Notes: generated from the letters alone by a model not told the origin. Shown: positions 12,528 through 21,735, counted from the stretch's first letter. The stretch is DNA of 64,000 nt from Norana najaformis (GCA_964023275.1 OZ029927.1:22124480-22188479), one strand, 5' to 3'. Numbers and translations are program-made.

Positions 12528-15500
12528 GTATCTGCCTATTTATTTAGCGTCTTTTATAAACCTTACAGAGGTCCTATATATGGCGGACAATCATCATTAT
12601 TATTTCTGCATTTATTAAGTGCCACCATCTAACGACTAAGCATCAATCGATGGCGCTGAGCAATTGTGAGTGAAGCACTTGTTCAGAGACATCCCAACAC
12701 AGTAACCTTCTCAGAGGAGGCTCGAACCCGTATACCTTCAGCCACTGGCGCCTCCAGCATTACTTGCTTGGGGGTCAAGAGCATTTGAGATGGCGCCACA
12801 TTCAGGCAGTCCATCAGGCACTGGTCTGGTCTGACGGGCGCCGGCATATGACCAAGAGGGGTACGAGGGCGAACCGTTCCCCACGCCTATGGCTAAATCC
12901 GCCGCTGATCTCCGCGTTACAAGCCGAGCACTCTAACCAATCGGCTACCGTGTCCCAAAGACGACAGATCGAATGATCATCCAGCAGATGGCGTGAGCAG
13001 ACATTGACACCCCTGACAAAATATCGAAATCGCAGTTTGAAACCCCACAGGGCTCCTCAAGAGCTAAGCGCATGACATCAGCTCAGTGACAAGCGCTTGA
13101 AATATCACTGAGATATGACATCAGCTATAAGCTATTGGCCAGCCCTATGCGACCGACCGATTGAATTCCTGTGGGTTGACCCTTCCCGCCTCGAAGAAAT
13201 GACCCACTTTCTGACTAACTGACCGACTAAGAAGGCGGATGAGATCATTCAGTTTTTTCACACGTTGATATCATGGCATATAATTGGCCGCGTGGGCAAA
13301 TCCGCCTTCGCGCGAAAACTAATTCCGTGCCTCTGGGAACGAGACTGCGGCCATAAAACTACGCCTGCGTATCGCTGACACTTGGGAACACCGATCCCAG
13401 AATTGGGAGTGGGAGTACGAGAAGGCACGTGGGCCCGAGCAAGTCTGACGCAGGGTGGTAGTAAGCGAGTCACATGTTTCATCATCTCTCTCTTTTCGGC
13501 ATGAATGGCTTGCTGCGTCATACACAGAAATTTGCTTTAGGAGGTGCTGTTGTATCCGCCTCTGATGACTAGGCGGTTTACTATACGAGGGCCTTTGGTC
13601 AGTGGGTATATTAAGAGCCTCACGGCAACTGCAGCATACCAACTGCTGTTGAAAGTGTAAAGTCGGCGACTTTCGTTGGCAAGAAGTTCTCGACTGATTT
13701 GAACTCTTGAAGAACTGTTGATTTGTTGTCTAGAAAACGCACACAAGTTTTATTTCAGTGTTGGCGTCTTTGATTCCAGTTGGAAGAAGTTCTCAACAGA
13801 ATTGAACTCAAGAAGAACCAGAGATTTTGATTCTTCAGTGCTTCCCTATAGTCGGACTTAAGGTAAGACGACTAGCATTTCGCAAAAACTTTAAATTATC
13901 ATGAACTTAATTTTTGGGTTTATTGCAAGCTGCAAAGAATTTCAGCGCTCTCAATTTTACCGTTTGATGGGGAAATATTAATTGTATTACTGCCTGCCTG
14001 ACTCTTGGATCTTGACCTGGAACCGACTCCTTCCTTCCTACCCATTTTGTTTTGACTGAAACACCAACATTGAAACAACCCTTTCATGCCTCACCAGTGT
14101 ATGTACTCTCTTAAAAATAGTGTAGAGAATCGGTCTACAAGTGTAGACTTCTATGCAACACTTAATGTTGAGGTCTGGCTCATCGGCAATGTGTGGACCT
14201 CTATGCAACACTTTTTGTAGACGAGCCGGCAGTCTACACTAGTGTAGACACAAATTGCAACACTTTTGTAGAGAACGAGGTCTACATCGGTGTTGCATTT
14301 TGGCTACATTTATTTAGCAAGAATGTCTACATTAATGTAGTGCTATCTCTACATTTATGTAGTTCTCCATCTACATTTATGTACTAATAATGTCTACATT
14401 TATGTAGTGCGGAATCTACATTTATGTACTAATAATGTCCACATTTGTGTTGCGGCATCTCTACATTTATGTACTAGTAATGTCTACATTTGTGTTGCGG
14501 CATCTCTACATTTATGTAGCGGTCGTGTCCACATTTATGTGGCGCTGCAAATACATTTTAGTGGTTTAGGAGCTAAATTTATAGATTGGAATTTGCCACA
14601 TTTGTGGAGCTGCATATAGTTATGTTATACGTTTTCTGCATTGATTTACTGTTGTATCTACCTATACGCAGCCGTGTTTAATTATTACTACATGGACGTA
14701 CTAACGTGCTGAACTCATTACATAATAAGCAAATCATTAACTACAATTTATTAGGCTAAATGACAACTTTTAATCACAAATTAAGGGTTATCACAGTTCA
14801 CATAAAGCTTAAAAACAAATCATCAATCACTGAACAGAAGTTGGTCCATTTGAGGTAGTAAAATGAATGTCACTATTATATCATCATCATCATCATGATC
14901 CATGGGCCGAGAGCCCGTACTATTATATAGTATGATGCTTATTGGAGATCACTGCAAAGTAAGTAAGTAAGTAAGTAATGCATTTGTTAACACGCCATAT
15001 GTCCATCGACTGAGCGAGGAATCGTAGGCGTGGGTGGGTTGCATGTCAGACAACAAAAGCAAGACGATACAGATAGGTCTTTAGCCGCTTTACGAATGTG
15101 TCTAGTGAGATATTGTCGTGAGTAATGTAAACAGGAAGGCTGTTCCAAATGGCTGGTGCTGAGTTGCTGAATCCGCGTCGTGAGAAATCAGACCGAAAGT
15201 CTCGGATGTCAGGGAAAGACAGAAGGTTTTGTGTAGCTGATCGCAGAGACCTGGATGGTAGGTAGCGATGTAAGGATGATGACAGGTAAGCTGGTTGATT
15301 GGTCGAGAGTCTTGCGTGTGAGGAGAGCTATCTTGTAAGCGATTCTGGAGCTGACAGGCAGCCAGTGTAGCTGCCGCGATATCCATCTTCACATAACAAG
15401 TATTCTGTATTCGAAATAGAGCTGGCCGAGGTTTCCCTTCGTCGGCCATTCTCTCAAGTGCACCATCCACTGTTTCGTCCTACAGAGACAAGAGCAAAAT

Positions 15501-17417
15501 TACAAAATCATATTCTAAGTAGTTGTTCAGAGCCAGTGCAGTGACTGTAATGCAGGGATACTGTTTTGGTAAGCAGTATTTGTCATGGCCCTTGTCATGG
15601 AATTTGGAAATCAATTAAGTTTTTTTAGATCTTTCATCGTGATACCTTTGAAAAGTGAATATCAGTAGTCTGGCCAACTAGAAACCAGGTCCACACTTGC
15701 CACAATATACAGCAATTGAAGCAACACATGGAATTTGGTGCTCAGCCAGGGTCAATTATTTATAATGTAAAATATCAGATTATTTATAAAGTAACATCTT
15801 ATACTGTATTAATTTTAAAAAATTGAAAGATTCACTTTGTTAAATATTTTCTTCAGTCTCTCTTGGATGCAGTGTGGTAGGTAAAACTCCAGAAATAAAT
15901 AGCCCCTTTTATGTAAATCAAGGCACGATGAGTTTGTAACTTACAAGAACCAATAAAATGCTAATTTCAGCTGCAACGAATAAAACAGAGCATACAACCA
16001 AGAAACAGGTAGCATGTGAAAGAATACTCATCCAAAGAATGGCCAATGCATTGTGAACTGGATCAGTGCAGAAATGACAAGTATGTCTTAAAACACAGTA
16101 ACATGCCAACTAACTTAGGATAGACTAAAAGAGACTGAAAAGCATGCTACATTGCAAATGGCAACATTTATTAACTTTAAAAGGAACTGAGACATCAACA
16201 TACCTTCATCATAGTCTTTAGTAATGTTGTTAAGAAGGTCCCGAGTTAAAGTCGATGAAGCGGCTAAATTTAGTATCCTTTCCTTCATCTGCTGAAATTC
16301 AACTGTCAACGACTTTTCAGCAGAGGTTACAGCCAAAATTCCTCTCCAATCTAAAACAGCACAGTCATGCTTGAGAAATAAGCATCACAAATTGCCTTAT
16401 TGCCATTTGCAGCAACTGACTAGTCAGTGCAACTGGCCTTTGGCATTTTAAAAACATGCTCTGTGTAACTGAAAGAAAAGCAGCTAAAGTTAGTATCCTT
16501 TCCTTCATCTGCTGAAATTCAAGTGATGGATGTAACTGAAAGAAAAGCAAGACTCCCAGCCTGTTAAAAAAAGTCTGTCATCAACTATTACTGTTAAAGG
16601 CTGCTATAAAAATGTCCTTTTCACTTTACCATATCTTACCCTTTCTTTTTACCATCTCATCTTACACATACAACTGCAATTGAGATTTTAAAAACTACAC
16701 AAGTCAGTAGTTGAGAAGACATTTAGCACCACTCTACTGAAACTTCACGAAGCACTACACACTGTCCTCCAGCAGCAGTTCAGGTTATATGCATCCCTAA
16801 ATTTTAAAGAAGTAATTACTTGAATGGCAGTGCATGTAATATGCATCCCTAATTTTATTTTTAAAAGGAAAACAACTAACCCAGCTTTATGTGGATGAGT
16901 CCACAGCGTTTTTATTAAGGCATTTCTTGACCGCCTGGATCGAATGGATGCTTCAAGATGACCTGTATGCGACACTGGATCACAGAACCTCTCCTGTGAA
17001 ACAGTACAGAAGAAATTTCTGTAACGTGCAAAAAAGTAATGTGTACATGGAAGTATTGCCAAAGTTAAGGTTTTGCAGTCTTGGACATATTCACTCCCAA
17101 CTTCCTCTCCTCTTCAATCACTTTCAAAACCATAAGTATTATCTCCCATTGCATTCCATGCCCCATATGCCTCACCAAGCACTTGCCACATTAAAAAATG
17201 AAATGAGCAACCTCTTCAGTGTTTTGAAAAACTTGAAATTGACAGATTAAGATGAGTAAGCCATAACCTTCTAGGATAAAGTAGAAAACAAAAATTAAAT
17301 CAAAGAGCAGCAAGGTAAAAACAGTCCTAAATAGTACTTACATCACGGAAAACTGGAAATGAGTCTGTAATGGATCTAGCCATTGCAATCTTCTCCTCTT
17401 TACATGGCCGGTCTTGT
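7878..17417 (-). CDS. Unidentified multi-exon gene (five candidate exons)
   Basis: Five minus-strand exons have good splice sites and open frames: 17417-17342, 16993-16881, 16350-16204, 8575-8461 and a terminal 7992-7878 ending in TGA. The first two encode KIAMARSITDSFPVFRD and DPVSHTGHLEASIRSRR. This resembles a family of unnamed fish and invertebrate proteins with an 'AKxIxxxFPxLxD ... DPxxGxGxLExRLxxxRR' N-terminal region. The similarity is from memory and I know of no function. Junctions 16204/8575 (phase 1, giving Gly) and 8461/7992 (phase 2, giving Cys) agree. Junction 16881/16350 does not, so an exon is missing there or the model merges two genes. The first three exons lie inside the 14106-19181 repeat-bounded segment. 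Real exons are likely; the assembly into one gene is an inference. Confidence 0.4.
8461..8575 (-). CDS. Exon of unidentified minus-strand gene
   Basis: One hundred and fifteen bases with acceptor TTTTTAATTCAG and donor CACCTG|GTAAGG encode 37 residues including IAVIAQQRLASGFLVESD. Phase 1 in, phase 2 out. The incoming phase matches the exon ending at 16204. No family recognised. Confidence 0.5.
8600..8670 (-). repeat. CATT microsatellite with retroposon end module
   Basis: A CATT run abuts AGAGCATTTATATAGCGCC, the reverse-oriented 3' module seen at many other microsatellites here. Confidence 0.6.
8720..10150. other. No gene recognised
   Basis: AT-rich sequence without recognisable exons or repeats. 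An open minus-strand patch near 8965-9020 (SAKAEEFYRLVQQS) has an AG before it but no convincing donor. Confidence 0.4.
10155..10350 (-). mobile_element. LINE ORF2 C-terminal relic
   Basis: The minus strand reads AAPALENELPEDLRNIS, the AAPxLWNxLPxxLR signature of non-LTR retrotransposon ORF2 ends, with the Trp replaced. Confidence 0.65.
10560..10825 (+). mobile_element. LINE ORF2 C-terminal relic
   Basis: The plus strand reads ETLHWLPVTERISFKMILL. In shifted frames it continues RSAARGDMQMPRFRT, then SWNSLPLHV. These are consecutive motifs of LINE ORF2 after the RT domain, with at least one frameshift. A CATT tail array begins at 10919. Confidence 0.75.
10919..11330. repeat. CATT/ATTC microsatellite block, internally duplicated
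   Basis: Tetranucleotide runs at 10919-10984 and 11136-11245. A near-identical unit (CGTCCTATCGATCATTCGTC through AATTCTGAAC) follows each, at about 11030-11110 and 11237-11330, so the block was duplicated as a whole. Confidence 0.8.
11506..12085. mobile_element. Possible solo LTR
   Basis: A 580-bp GC-richer segment starts TGTAGGGGATTGTTG and ends CAATCCCCTAC, giving short inverted ends of LTR type. No internal retroelement genes are seen, and no clean target duplication. Family unassigned. Fossil. Confidence 0.3.
12150..12360 (-). repeat. SINE-B copy
   Basis: TAAATGTAAATGGATTTATATAGCG start, GGCGCCACGCCATTTAAGG block, GCGAATCGGCAT head. Confidence 0.75.
12400..12527 (+). repeat. Retroposon end module with expanded ATT tail
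   Basis: GCTACGACGCTATATAAATT is followed directly by about 90 bp of ATT repeat. Confidence 0.7.
12598..12957 (-). repeat. SINE-D interrupted by a small DNA element
   Basis: The SINE-D end and core occupy 12598-12738. Its tRNA-like head resumes at about 12909-12957 (CGCGTTACAAGCCGAGC...CCAATCGGCTACCGTG). The 12741-12906 insert belongs to another family. Confidence 0.7.
12745..12906. mobile_element. Small non-autonomous DNA element (family E), inserted in SINE-D
   Basis: About 160 bp with ends CCACTGGCGCCTCCAG and TAAATCCGCCGCTGAT, imperfectly inverted. The interior (CAAGAGCATTT, GCGCCACATTC, GGCATATGACCAAGAGGGG) is shared with 22773-23165. hAT-like CAGTGGCGG termini; assignment tentative. 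Confidence 0.5.
13607..13862 (+). promoter_or_regulatory. Candidate TATA promoter and noncoding first exon
   Basis: TATATTAA at 13607-13614 is followed about 30 bp later by a transcript-like segment ending in a strong donor, CTTAAG|GTAAGA at 13863. There is no long open frame, so it would be a 5' UTR exon. The next good plus-strand coding exon with an upstream acceptor is the Cys-rich peptide at 21306. Inside the segment a 40-bp block (AAGAAGTTCTC...TTGAACTC) occurs twice, near 13680 and 13785. A retroelement promoter is an alternative explanation. Confidence 0.3.
13985..14062 (+). repeat. SINE-A fragment
   Basis: GACTCTTGGATCTTGACCTG through CATTTTGTTTTGACTGA, ending just before the terminal repeat at 14106. 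Confidence 0.6.
14120..14560. repeat. Palindromic CTACAT/ATGTAG unit array
   Basis: More than a dozen degenerate copies of self-complementary CTACATTTATGTAG, spaced about 20-45 bp, grade from TGCAACACT-type units at the outer side to CTACATTTATGTAC at the inner side. Confidence 0.8.
14955..15485 (-). mobile_element. LINE 3' end (family H) with ORF2 C-terminus
   Basis: Minus-strand frames contain QLHWLPVSSRIAYKIALL, YLPSRSLRSATQNLL, SNSAPAIWNSLPVY and FVKRLKTYLY, the standard order for the C-terminal part of LINE ORF2, with at least one frameshift. The 3' UTR ends in a TAAG/TTAC tail at 14955-14985. Related 3' fragments lie at 45411-45545 and 61130-61265. Confidence 0.8.
16204..16350 (-). CDS. 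Exon of the unidentified gene (helical segment)
   Basis: One hundred and forty-seven bases with acceptor GCTGTTTTAG and strong donor GATGAAG|GTATGT encode 48 residues including TVEFQQMKERILNLAAS. The residues look helical and polar. Roughly 45 bp of this exon recur about 240 bp upstream at 16495-16545, so an exon-internal segment has been duplicated locally. Confidence 0.5.
16881..16993 (-). CDS. Exon of the unidentified gene (GHLEASIRSRR motif)
   Basis: One hundred and thirteen bases with acceptor TACTGTTTCACAG and donor GCTGG|GTTAGT encode 37 residues beginning ERFCDPVSHTG, rich in arginine in its second half. Phase 0 in, phase 2 out. Confidence 0.55.
17342..17417 (-). CDS. Exon of the unidentified gene (FPxxxD motif)
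   Basis: Seventy-six bases with acceptor TTGTATTTAG and donor GAT|GTAAGT encode 25 residues ending SITDSFPVFRD. It enters in phase 2 and exits in phase 0. The next exon also starts in phase 0. Confidence 0.55.
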
Positions 17418-17505
17418 CTAAATACAACGGTAACAAAATTTGTATTTCAAAATCACGTCTTTAATTGTAATATCATGCCTAAACAAAATAAAGACAAGGT
17501 TTTTG

Positions 17506-17615
17506 GGCATACTTATAGTATCGGGGACCGCTCTAATTTGGGACGAGGCTTTCAGCGAGCGGGCGCCGAAAAGCAACGGCCAAAACAGAGCGGTCCCCGA
17601 TACTATAAGTATGCC
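17506..17615. repeat. Perfect 29-bp inverted repeat, 110-bp foldback
   Basis: Arms 17506-17534 and 17587-17615 (GGCATACTTATAGTATCGGG...GCTCT) are exact complements around a 52-bp GC-rich loop. No target duplication is evident. It may be a miniature foldback element or a structured RNA locus. Confidence 0.85.
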
Positions 17616-18153
17616 GGCATTTGAGGCAAAGCTACATGATACTGAAAGAAAGGTTTTAGTGGTCTCTATTTCACAATACTCTTATCACGCAAATCACACA
17701 TCAGGTTTGGGATTAATTTCAGCCATACTGGAATGATTTGGGTCAACAGTCCCTGAACTACCTTCACATTCCATTCTAACGTCTACTGGAGATCTGGAAA
17801 CTATATGCACCGTGGGTTTTATATGAGACCTTACAATGTGAAGAAACAGACTGAATAGTTTACGGAAAGAACTTTGCACGGCCTACAACGCACATGGATT
17901 CGCAGCTCGCCAACATTATTGTCTTTGCAAACGGGCTCTGAAAAGCGGGTAAGATGGCTCGCAAATGTCACATACGTAACAAACATTTTAAAAACACAAT
18001 AATATAAATCTGAAGAAAAACAGAATAAGAATTACGGTTAAATAGTTTTGCTTTCAATCCAGCGAGCACCAAACACAAAAGAACGAAACTTCGCGCCAGA
18101 CCACGCGTGGCTAAAACGAAAACAACAGATTGCGGCAGATACGCCCGTCTGCA

Positions 18154-18161
18154 TGACGTCA
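18154..18161. promoter_or_regulatory. CRE palindrome TGACGTCA in a GC-rich island
   Basis: A perfect cAMP-response-element palindrome lies at the edge of a relatively GC-rich stretch (about 17880-18165), upstream of the minus-strand candidate exons starting at 17417. It is consistent with a promoter for that gene, but an 8-bp motif alone is weak evidence. Confidence 0.3.
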
Positions 18162-18194
18162 TATTATTCTACTGTAAAATGAATATGCATCATG

Positions 18195-18338
18195 TATCGT
18201 AATCGTAATCGTAATTCCGAGATTTCTACAGTGCCCAACGAAAACCGTGCCGCGGAGACCAGCTTATTCACAGGCGCTCAGTCAAAACAAAATCGATAGG
18301 CAAAAAGGCTCCGGTTCCAGGTCAAGATCCAAAAGTGA
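18195..18338 (-). repeat. SINE-A, 3' portion
   Basis: Starts with the ATTACG tail complement, contains CGCTCAGTCAAAACAAAATC, stops at GATCCAAAAGTGA. Confidence 0.8.
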
Positions 18339-19004
18339 ACATCTTTACTTAACGCAGAAAACATCAAAATCATAGAAAACAAAAATTAACTGACACATGA
18401 AAGAGCACCATTGTTCAGAAGTCCGAAAAATTAAGCTCGTTGCGCATAGGACATGAAGTCATGAAACTGGCTATACAATTGGTGAATGGTGCTATCGGGT
18501 CGGCATCTCGCTGGCGGCTCATATAAGCGTTTACGATTACCACAAAATCTAATGCTAAAAAATGTTTATTTCAGCCGGGATTTAAACTGTTTGTTCAGTC
18601 AGATATTATAATTTAAGAGACATTTTCCGTTCGAGTCCGCTTCTGCTGACTTTACTGAGTCAACCGAAATCGTGTGCTTCACTGGTTTCGATGATTTCAT
18701 TCATGCGTATACGAAATTCACTGCATCGAGCGACCAGTATTTTCCATGTGCTTAATCCGTAAACCTATAGATTTGGACTGTCAACCTGACTCCAAAAATC
18801 TCGAGCCACATACTGTCGTCTAGGATATTTCTGAAATCGGACATTGTACTTACGTCAAATTCGGGGTCACTTTGGGTGTCTCTGAATGGCAGTAACAGTT
18901 TAACTATATAAACTGCATATTTTGTGACATGTTTGTGTTTGCCTTATATTAACATACTAAAAGATTCATTTTCTAGCAACAAATTTATGCCTTCTTAAAG
19001 AAGA

Positions 19005-19165
19005 AATATTAGTCCACATTGGTGTTGCATTAAAAATCCACATTGAGTGTTGCATATTTTTTGCTACACTTAGTGTTGCACAAAAATGTCCACACTTTGT
19101 TGCACAAACATCCACATTAGTGTTGCAAAATCCGCTCAACATTAGCTGTAGACAAAGTGGTCTAC
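19005..19165. repeat. Right-hand subterminal array of the 14.1-19.2 kb segment
   Basis: Five or more TCCACATT-(A/G)GTGTTGCA units, the inverted equivalents of the left array's TGCAACACT/GTAGAC units. Confidence 0.7.
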
Positions 19166-19194
19166 ACTTTTTCTTACAGAGTATGCAAGTGTAT

Positions 19195-19640
19195 GTATGT
19201 ATGTATGTATGCATGTATGCATGTATGTATATATGTAAGTATGTATGTCAGTATGTATGTATGTATCCAAAACCATATAGTGCATTTTAGAATCTCACAA
19301 AGACGCTGCAGCATAACTATCTAGCAATTCCAAAAAGGTGCGTCTTAAGACAGACTGAGAATGTTTCTTGAGCCGTTAGAAGAGGAGGAGCAAGAGAAAA
19401 AGAAGGAGAAGGAGGAGGAAGAGGAGAAGGACGAGGAGGAGGAAAAGGAGGAGGAGGAATTTCCAGTGGAAGATTGTTCCAGAAGGACTGTCCATTACCA
19501 GAGAAAGCACGGTGTACCCGAGACGTCGTACAGTAGCGCGGAACTATGAGATCTCCACGGGCCGCAGAGCGCAGCGTTTGTCGACCCAGCTGTTTCGCGA
19601 CAGGAATAACAAGCTCCCCGATGAATTCTGGGGTCAAGCC
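19195..19640 (-). mobile_element. LINE 3' end with ORF2 C-terminus and ATAC tail
   Basis: The minus strand reads RSAARGDLIVPRY, HRAFSGNGQSFWNNLPLEI, then, after a Pro/Phe-rich low-complexity insert (GAGGAG repeats, 19380-19460), VCLKTHLFGIAR. The 3' module CACTATATGG and an ATAC array follow. The low-complexity run interrupts the normally short spacer before LKTHLF. Confidence 0.8.
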
Positions 19641-19712
19641 GACTATCGAGTCCCGCCCTATTAGGGGTTATCTCAGCACAAACCGCACCTCAGATTCATA
19701 TATATATATATA

Positions 19713-20075
19713 TAACAAGTGCTTTATATATATGCTTTATATATATAGCACTTGTTACGCGCGCAGTGTCAGTATATATGTATATCATTGTTATTTACGA
19801 TGCCTACAAAACCAGCCTCGTTGTTATTGTCCCTTCCTGTGTTTCTAAGACGTCATACTTAAAAGACGAATACTGCAGATACAAATAGGACTATACGGGT
19901 GTGTATATATATATGTATGTGTGTATATATACAGGTGTGTATATATATACATATATCCGTATAGTCCTAAGTATATCTGCAGTATTTGTCTTTTAAGTCT
20001 GACGTCTTAGAAACACGGGGCGAGACAATAACAACGGGGCTGGTTTTGTTGGCATCGTAAATAACACTGAAATGC
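19713..20075. repeat. Long palindrome (about 110-bp arms) with a nested hairpin
   Basis: Arms at about 19786-19902 and 19960-20072 share inverted GACGTCTTAGAAACAC/GTGTTTCTAAGACGTC, CTTTTAAGT, CTGCAGTATT and CCGTATAGTCCT blocks around a TATG/TGTATA spacer. Beside it, AACAAGTGCT...AGCACTTGTT (19713-19760) forms a second hairpin. Confidence 0.8.
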
Positions 20076-20345
20076 TCGCCGACTGACAGGCTTTGCAATC
20101 AACGAGAATTCTGCCTCACTTCTTAAACATCGTTAAATCGTTCTTTATATGCGATACAATGTATACAATGCAATGCAACGGTAGTTTGCTAATGCCCTCC
20201 TTACAAAGTTCAAAGTGCACGTTGGAGCTTGGCAGTGGATGACTTCAGGAACCATAAACAGACAGAGCAAGAGGTAAGAAGTGAGTTTCCAGTTTTGAGC
20301 GAAAGGTAGTCTCCGTAAGACAGTTACAAACATGAGGATTTAGAG

Positions 20346-20451
<106 letters not shown>

Positions 20452-20944
20452 CGAGACAGAGAGAGAGACAGAGAGCGATAGCGAGACAGAGAGAGAGAAA
20501 GCGAGACAGAGAGACCAGCAACTGCGATTGAACGCCGGACAAAGACAAGAGGTGTACCAGGAACAATAGAATTTCAGAAGATGCTGGTCGAATTCTGGAT
20601 CGACCTTAACAAACCTATATGGTATTTGCAAGTGCTTTGTGTATAAGGAGTGCCAGTTTGAAGGGGATAAGCTCAGATACTTGTCTCTCGTTGCCTTTCT
20701 TCTCTGTGTAAGTATCTAGTGTTTAACGACATCTTATGGCGGCCAGGGCCGTTGCCGTCCTCCTTATCTGACTTTTCGAGTTTTCAAAATATTTATGTGC
20801 ATAAGAAGAACCATGGACTCCTACGTTAGAGCCAAGATATGGAGGAGCGTAAAGGGCCGGGAAATTGGAAGACTGACATTCTTCCTAGTTGTTTTCTTAT
20901 CCCGTAGACCCCACTAACCCTTTCTCACTATAGGCTCTGACACC

Positions 20945-21254
20945 TGCTTACCTTACCTTATCTTACCTTATTGTATCTTACCTTATCTTACCTTACCATA
21001 CCTTTCCTTGCCTTGCCTTGCCTTACCTTACCTTATTATGCCTTACCTTACCTTAACATTCTTTGTATTGCCTTTCTTGCCTTACCTTACCTTACCTCAT
21101 CTTACCTTACCTTGCCTTGCATTGCCTTGCCTTACCTTACCTTACCATGTATTACCTTACCTTACCTCATCTTACCTTACCTTGCCTTGCCTTGCCTTAC
21201 CTTACCTTACCATGTATTACCTTACCTTACCTTATCTTACCTTACCTTACCTTA
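20945..21254. repeat. CTTAC pentanucleotide array, left of the Cys-rich exon
   Basis: About 310 bp of TTACC units with variants (CTTGC, CATGTATTACC). A roughly 75-bp higher-order unit repeats internally. Confidence 0.9.
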
Positions 21255-21305
21255 ATTCTGTGCTGAATGTTTTTCTGATACAGTAGACCTATTGCAGTGG
21301 GACCG

Positions 21306-21536
21306 ATGAATCAACTGGGACTGATGTTGACGGCGATGGTGTGCCTGGCCTGTCTGGCACTCCCTGGGGTCAGGAGCTGGCCAGGTGGTGCTGCCATGTA
21401 CGAGTGCTGCTGTCCGAAGAGCCACGGCTGCCAGCAGAGCTGCTTCATGTGCCGGAATCGAGACTTCGTCTGCAACTGCGACCAGTGCTCCTGCTACATG
21501 GACTCCCCTGAAACGATCAACAACCAAGGTTTGTGA
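21306..21536 (+). CDS. Small cysteine-rich secreted peptide (76 residues) or its signal-bearing exon
   Basis: The ATG at 21306 opens a frame of 76 residues. A hydrophobic signal peptide (LGLMLTAMVCLACLALPG) is followed by a short mature region with ten cysteines spaced C-C-C-x5-C-x3-C-x2-C-x6-C-x-C-x2-C-x-C. Codons are strongly biased to G or C at the third position, unlike the AT-rich surroundings. An acceptor (TTTTTCTGATACAG) sits just before it near 21286. Either the stop TGA at 21534 ends the protein or a donor CAAG|GTTTGT at 21529 leads to another exon. Ten cysteines would allow five disulphides. No known family recognised; a defence or venom-like peptide, or a small extracellular domain, are possibilities only. 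It lies between two CTTAC arrays. Confidence 0.55.
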   Translation: MNQLGLMLTAMVCLACLALPGVRSWPGGAAMYECCCPKSHGCQQSCFMCRNRDFVCNCDQCSCYMDSPETINNQGL

Positions 21537-21539
21537 TCA

Positions 21540-21735
21540 TCATTCCAATCCCAAACATCACCCACCGTAGCTGCCACGCTGTCTCTCTGCCAGACTCTTG
21601 GATCTCGACCTGGAACCGAACACTTTTGCCTATCGATTTTGTTTTGACTGAGCGCCTGTGAATGAGATGGTCCCCGTGACGTGGCTTTCGTTGGACGCTG
21701 TAGAAACCTTGGGATTACGATTACGATTACTCTTC
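21540..21735 (+). repeat. SINE-A copy immediately after the Cys-rich exon
   Basis: CAATCCCAAACATCACCCAC through GTAGAAACCTTGG and the ATTACG tail. It starts only a few bases after the peptide's stop, within the 3' UTR or intron. Confidence 0.85.

Larger units (their letters stand above)
14106..19181. mobile_element. 5.1-kb segment with related inverted ends and subterminal repeat arrays (putative DNA transposon)
   Basis: The left end, ACTCTCTTAAAAATAGTGTA, and the inverted right end, ACTCTGTAAGAAAAAGTGTA, match at about 18 of 22 positions and are flanked by TA. Inside each end is an array of short units such as TGTAGAC, TGCAACACT and CTACATTTATGTAG (14120-14560 left, about 19005-19165 right). 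TAATGTTGAG is shared in the same inverted order. Such subterminal arrays are typical transposase-binding zones of DNA transposons. No transposase of a known superfamily is seen; the interior holds a LINE, a SINE-A, a foldback and three candidate exons. Two independent insertions of the same family are an alternative. Confidence 0.45.

Noticed and set aside
15375-15485. Minus-strand frame DETVDGALERMADEGKPRPA, first taken for a host exon upstream of a LINE.
   Set aside because: In another frame the same bases give the LINE pattern WPTKGNLGQLYFEYRIL leading into LHWLPV, so it is part of the LINE.
16891-17250. 119-codon plus-strand frame.
   Set aside because: It is antisense to the exon at 16993-16881 and shows no splice sites or family resemblance.
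19361-19549. Glu/Lys-rich open frame on the plus strand.
   Set aside because: It is the antisense of a purine repeat inside a LINE ORF2 relic on the minus strand.
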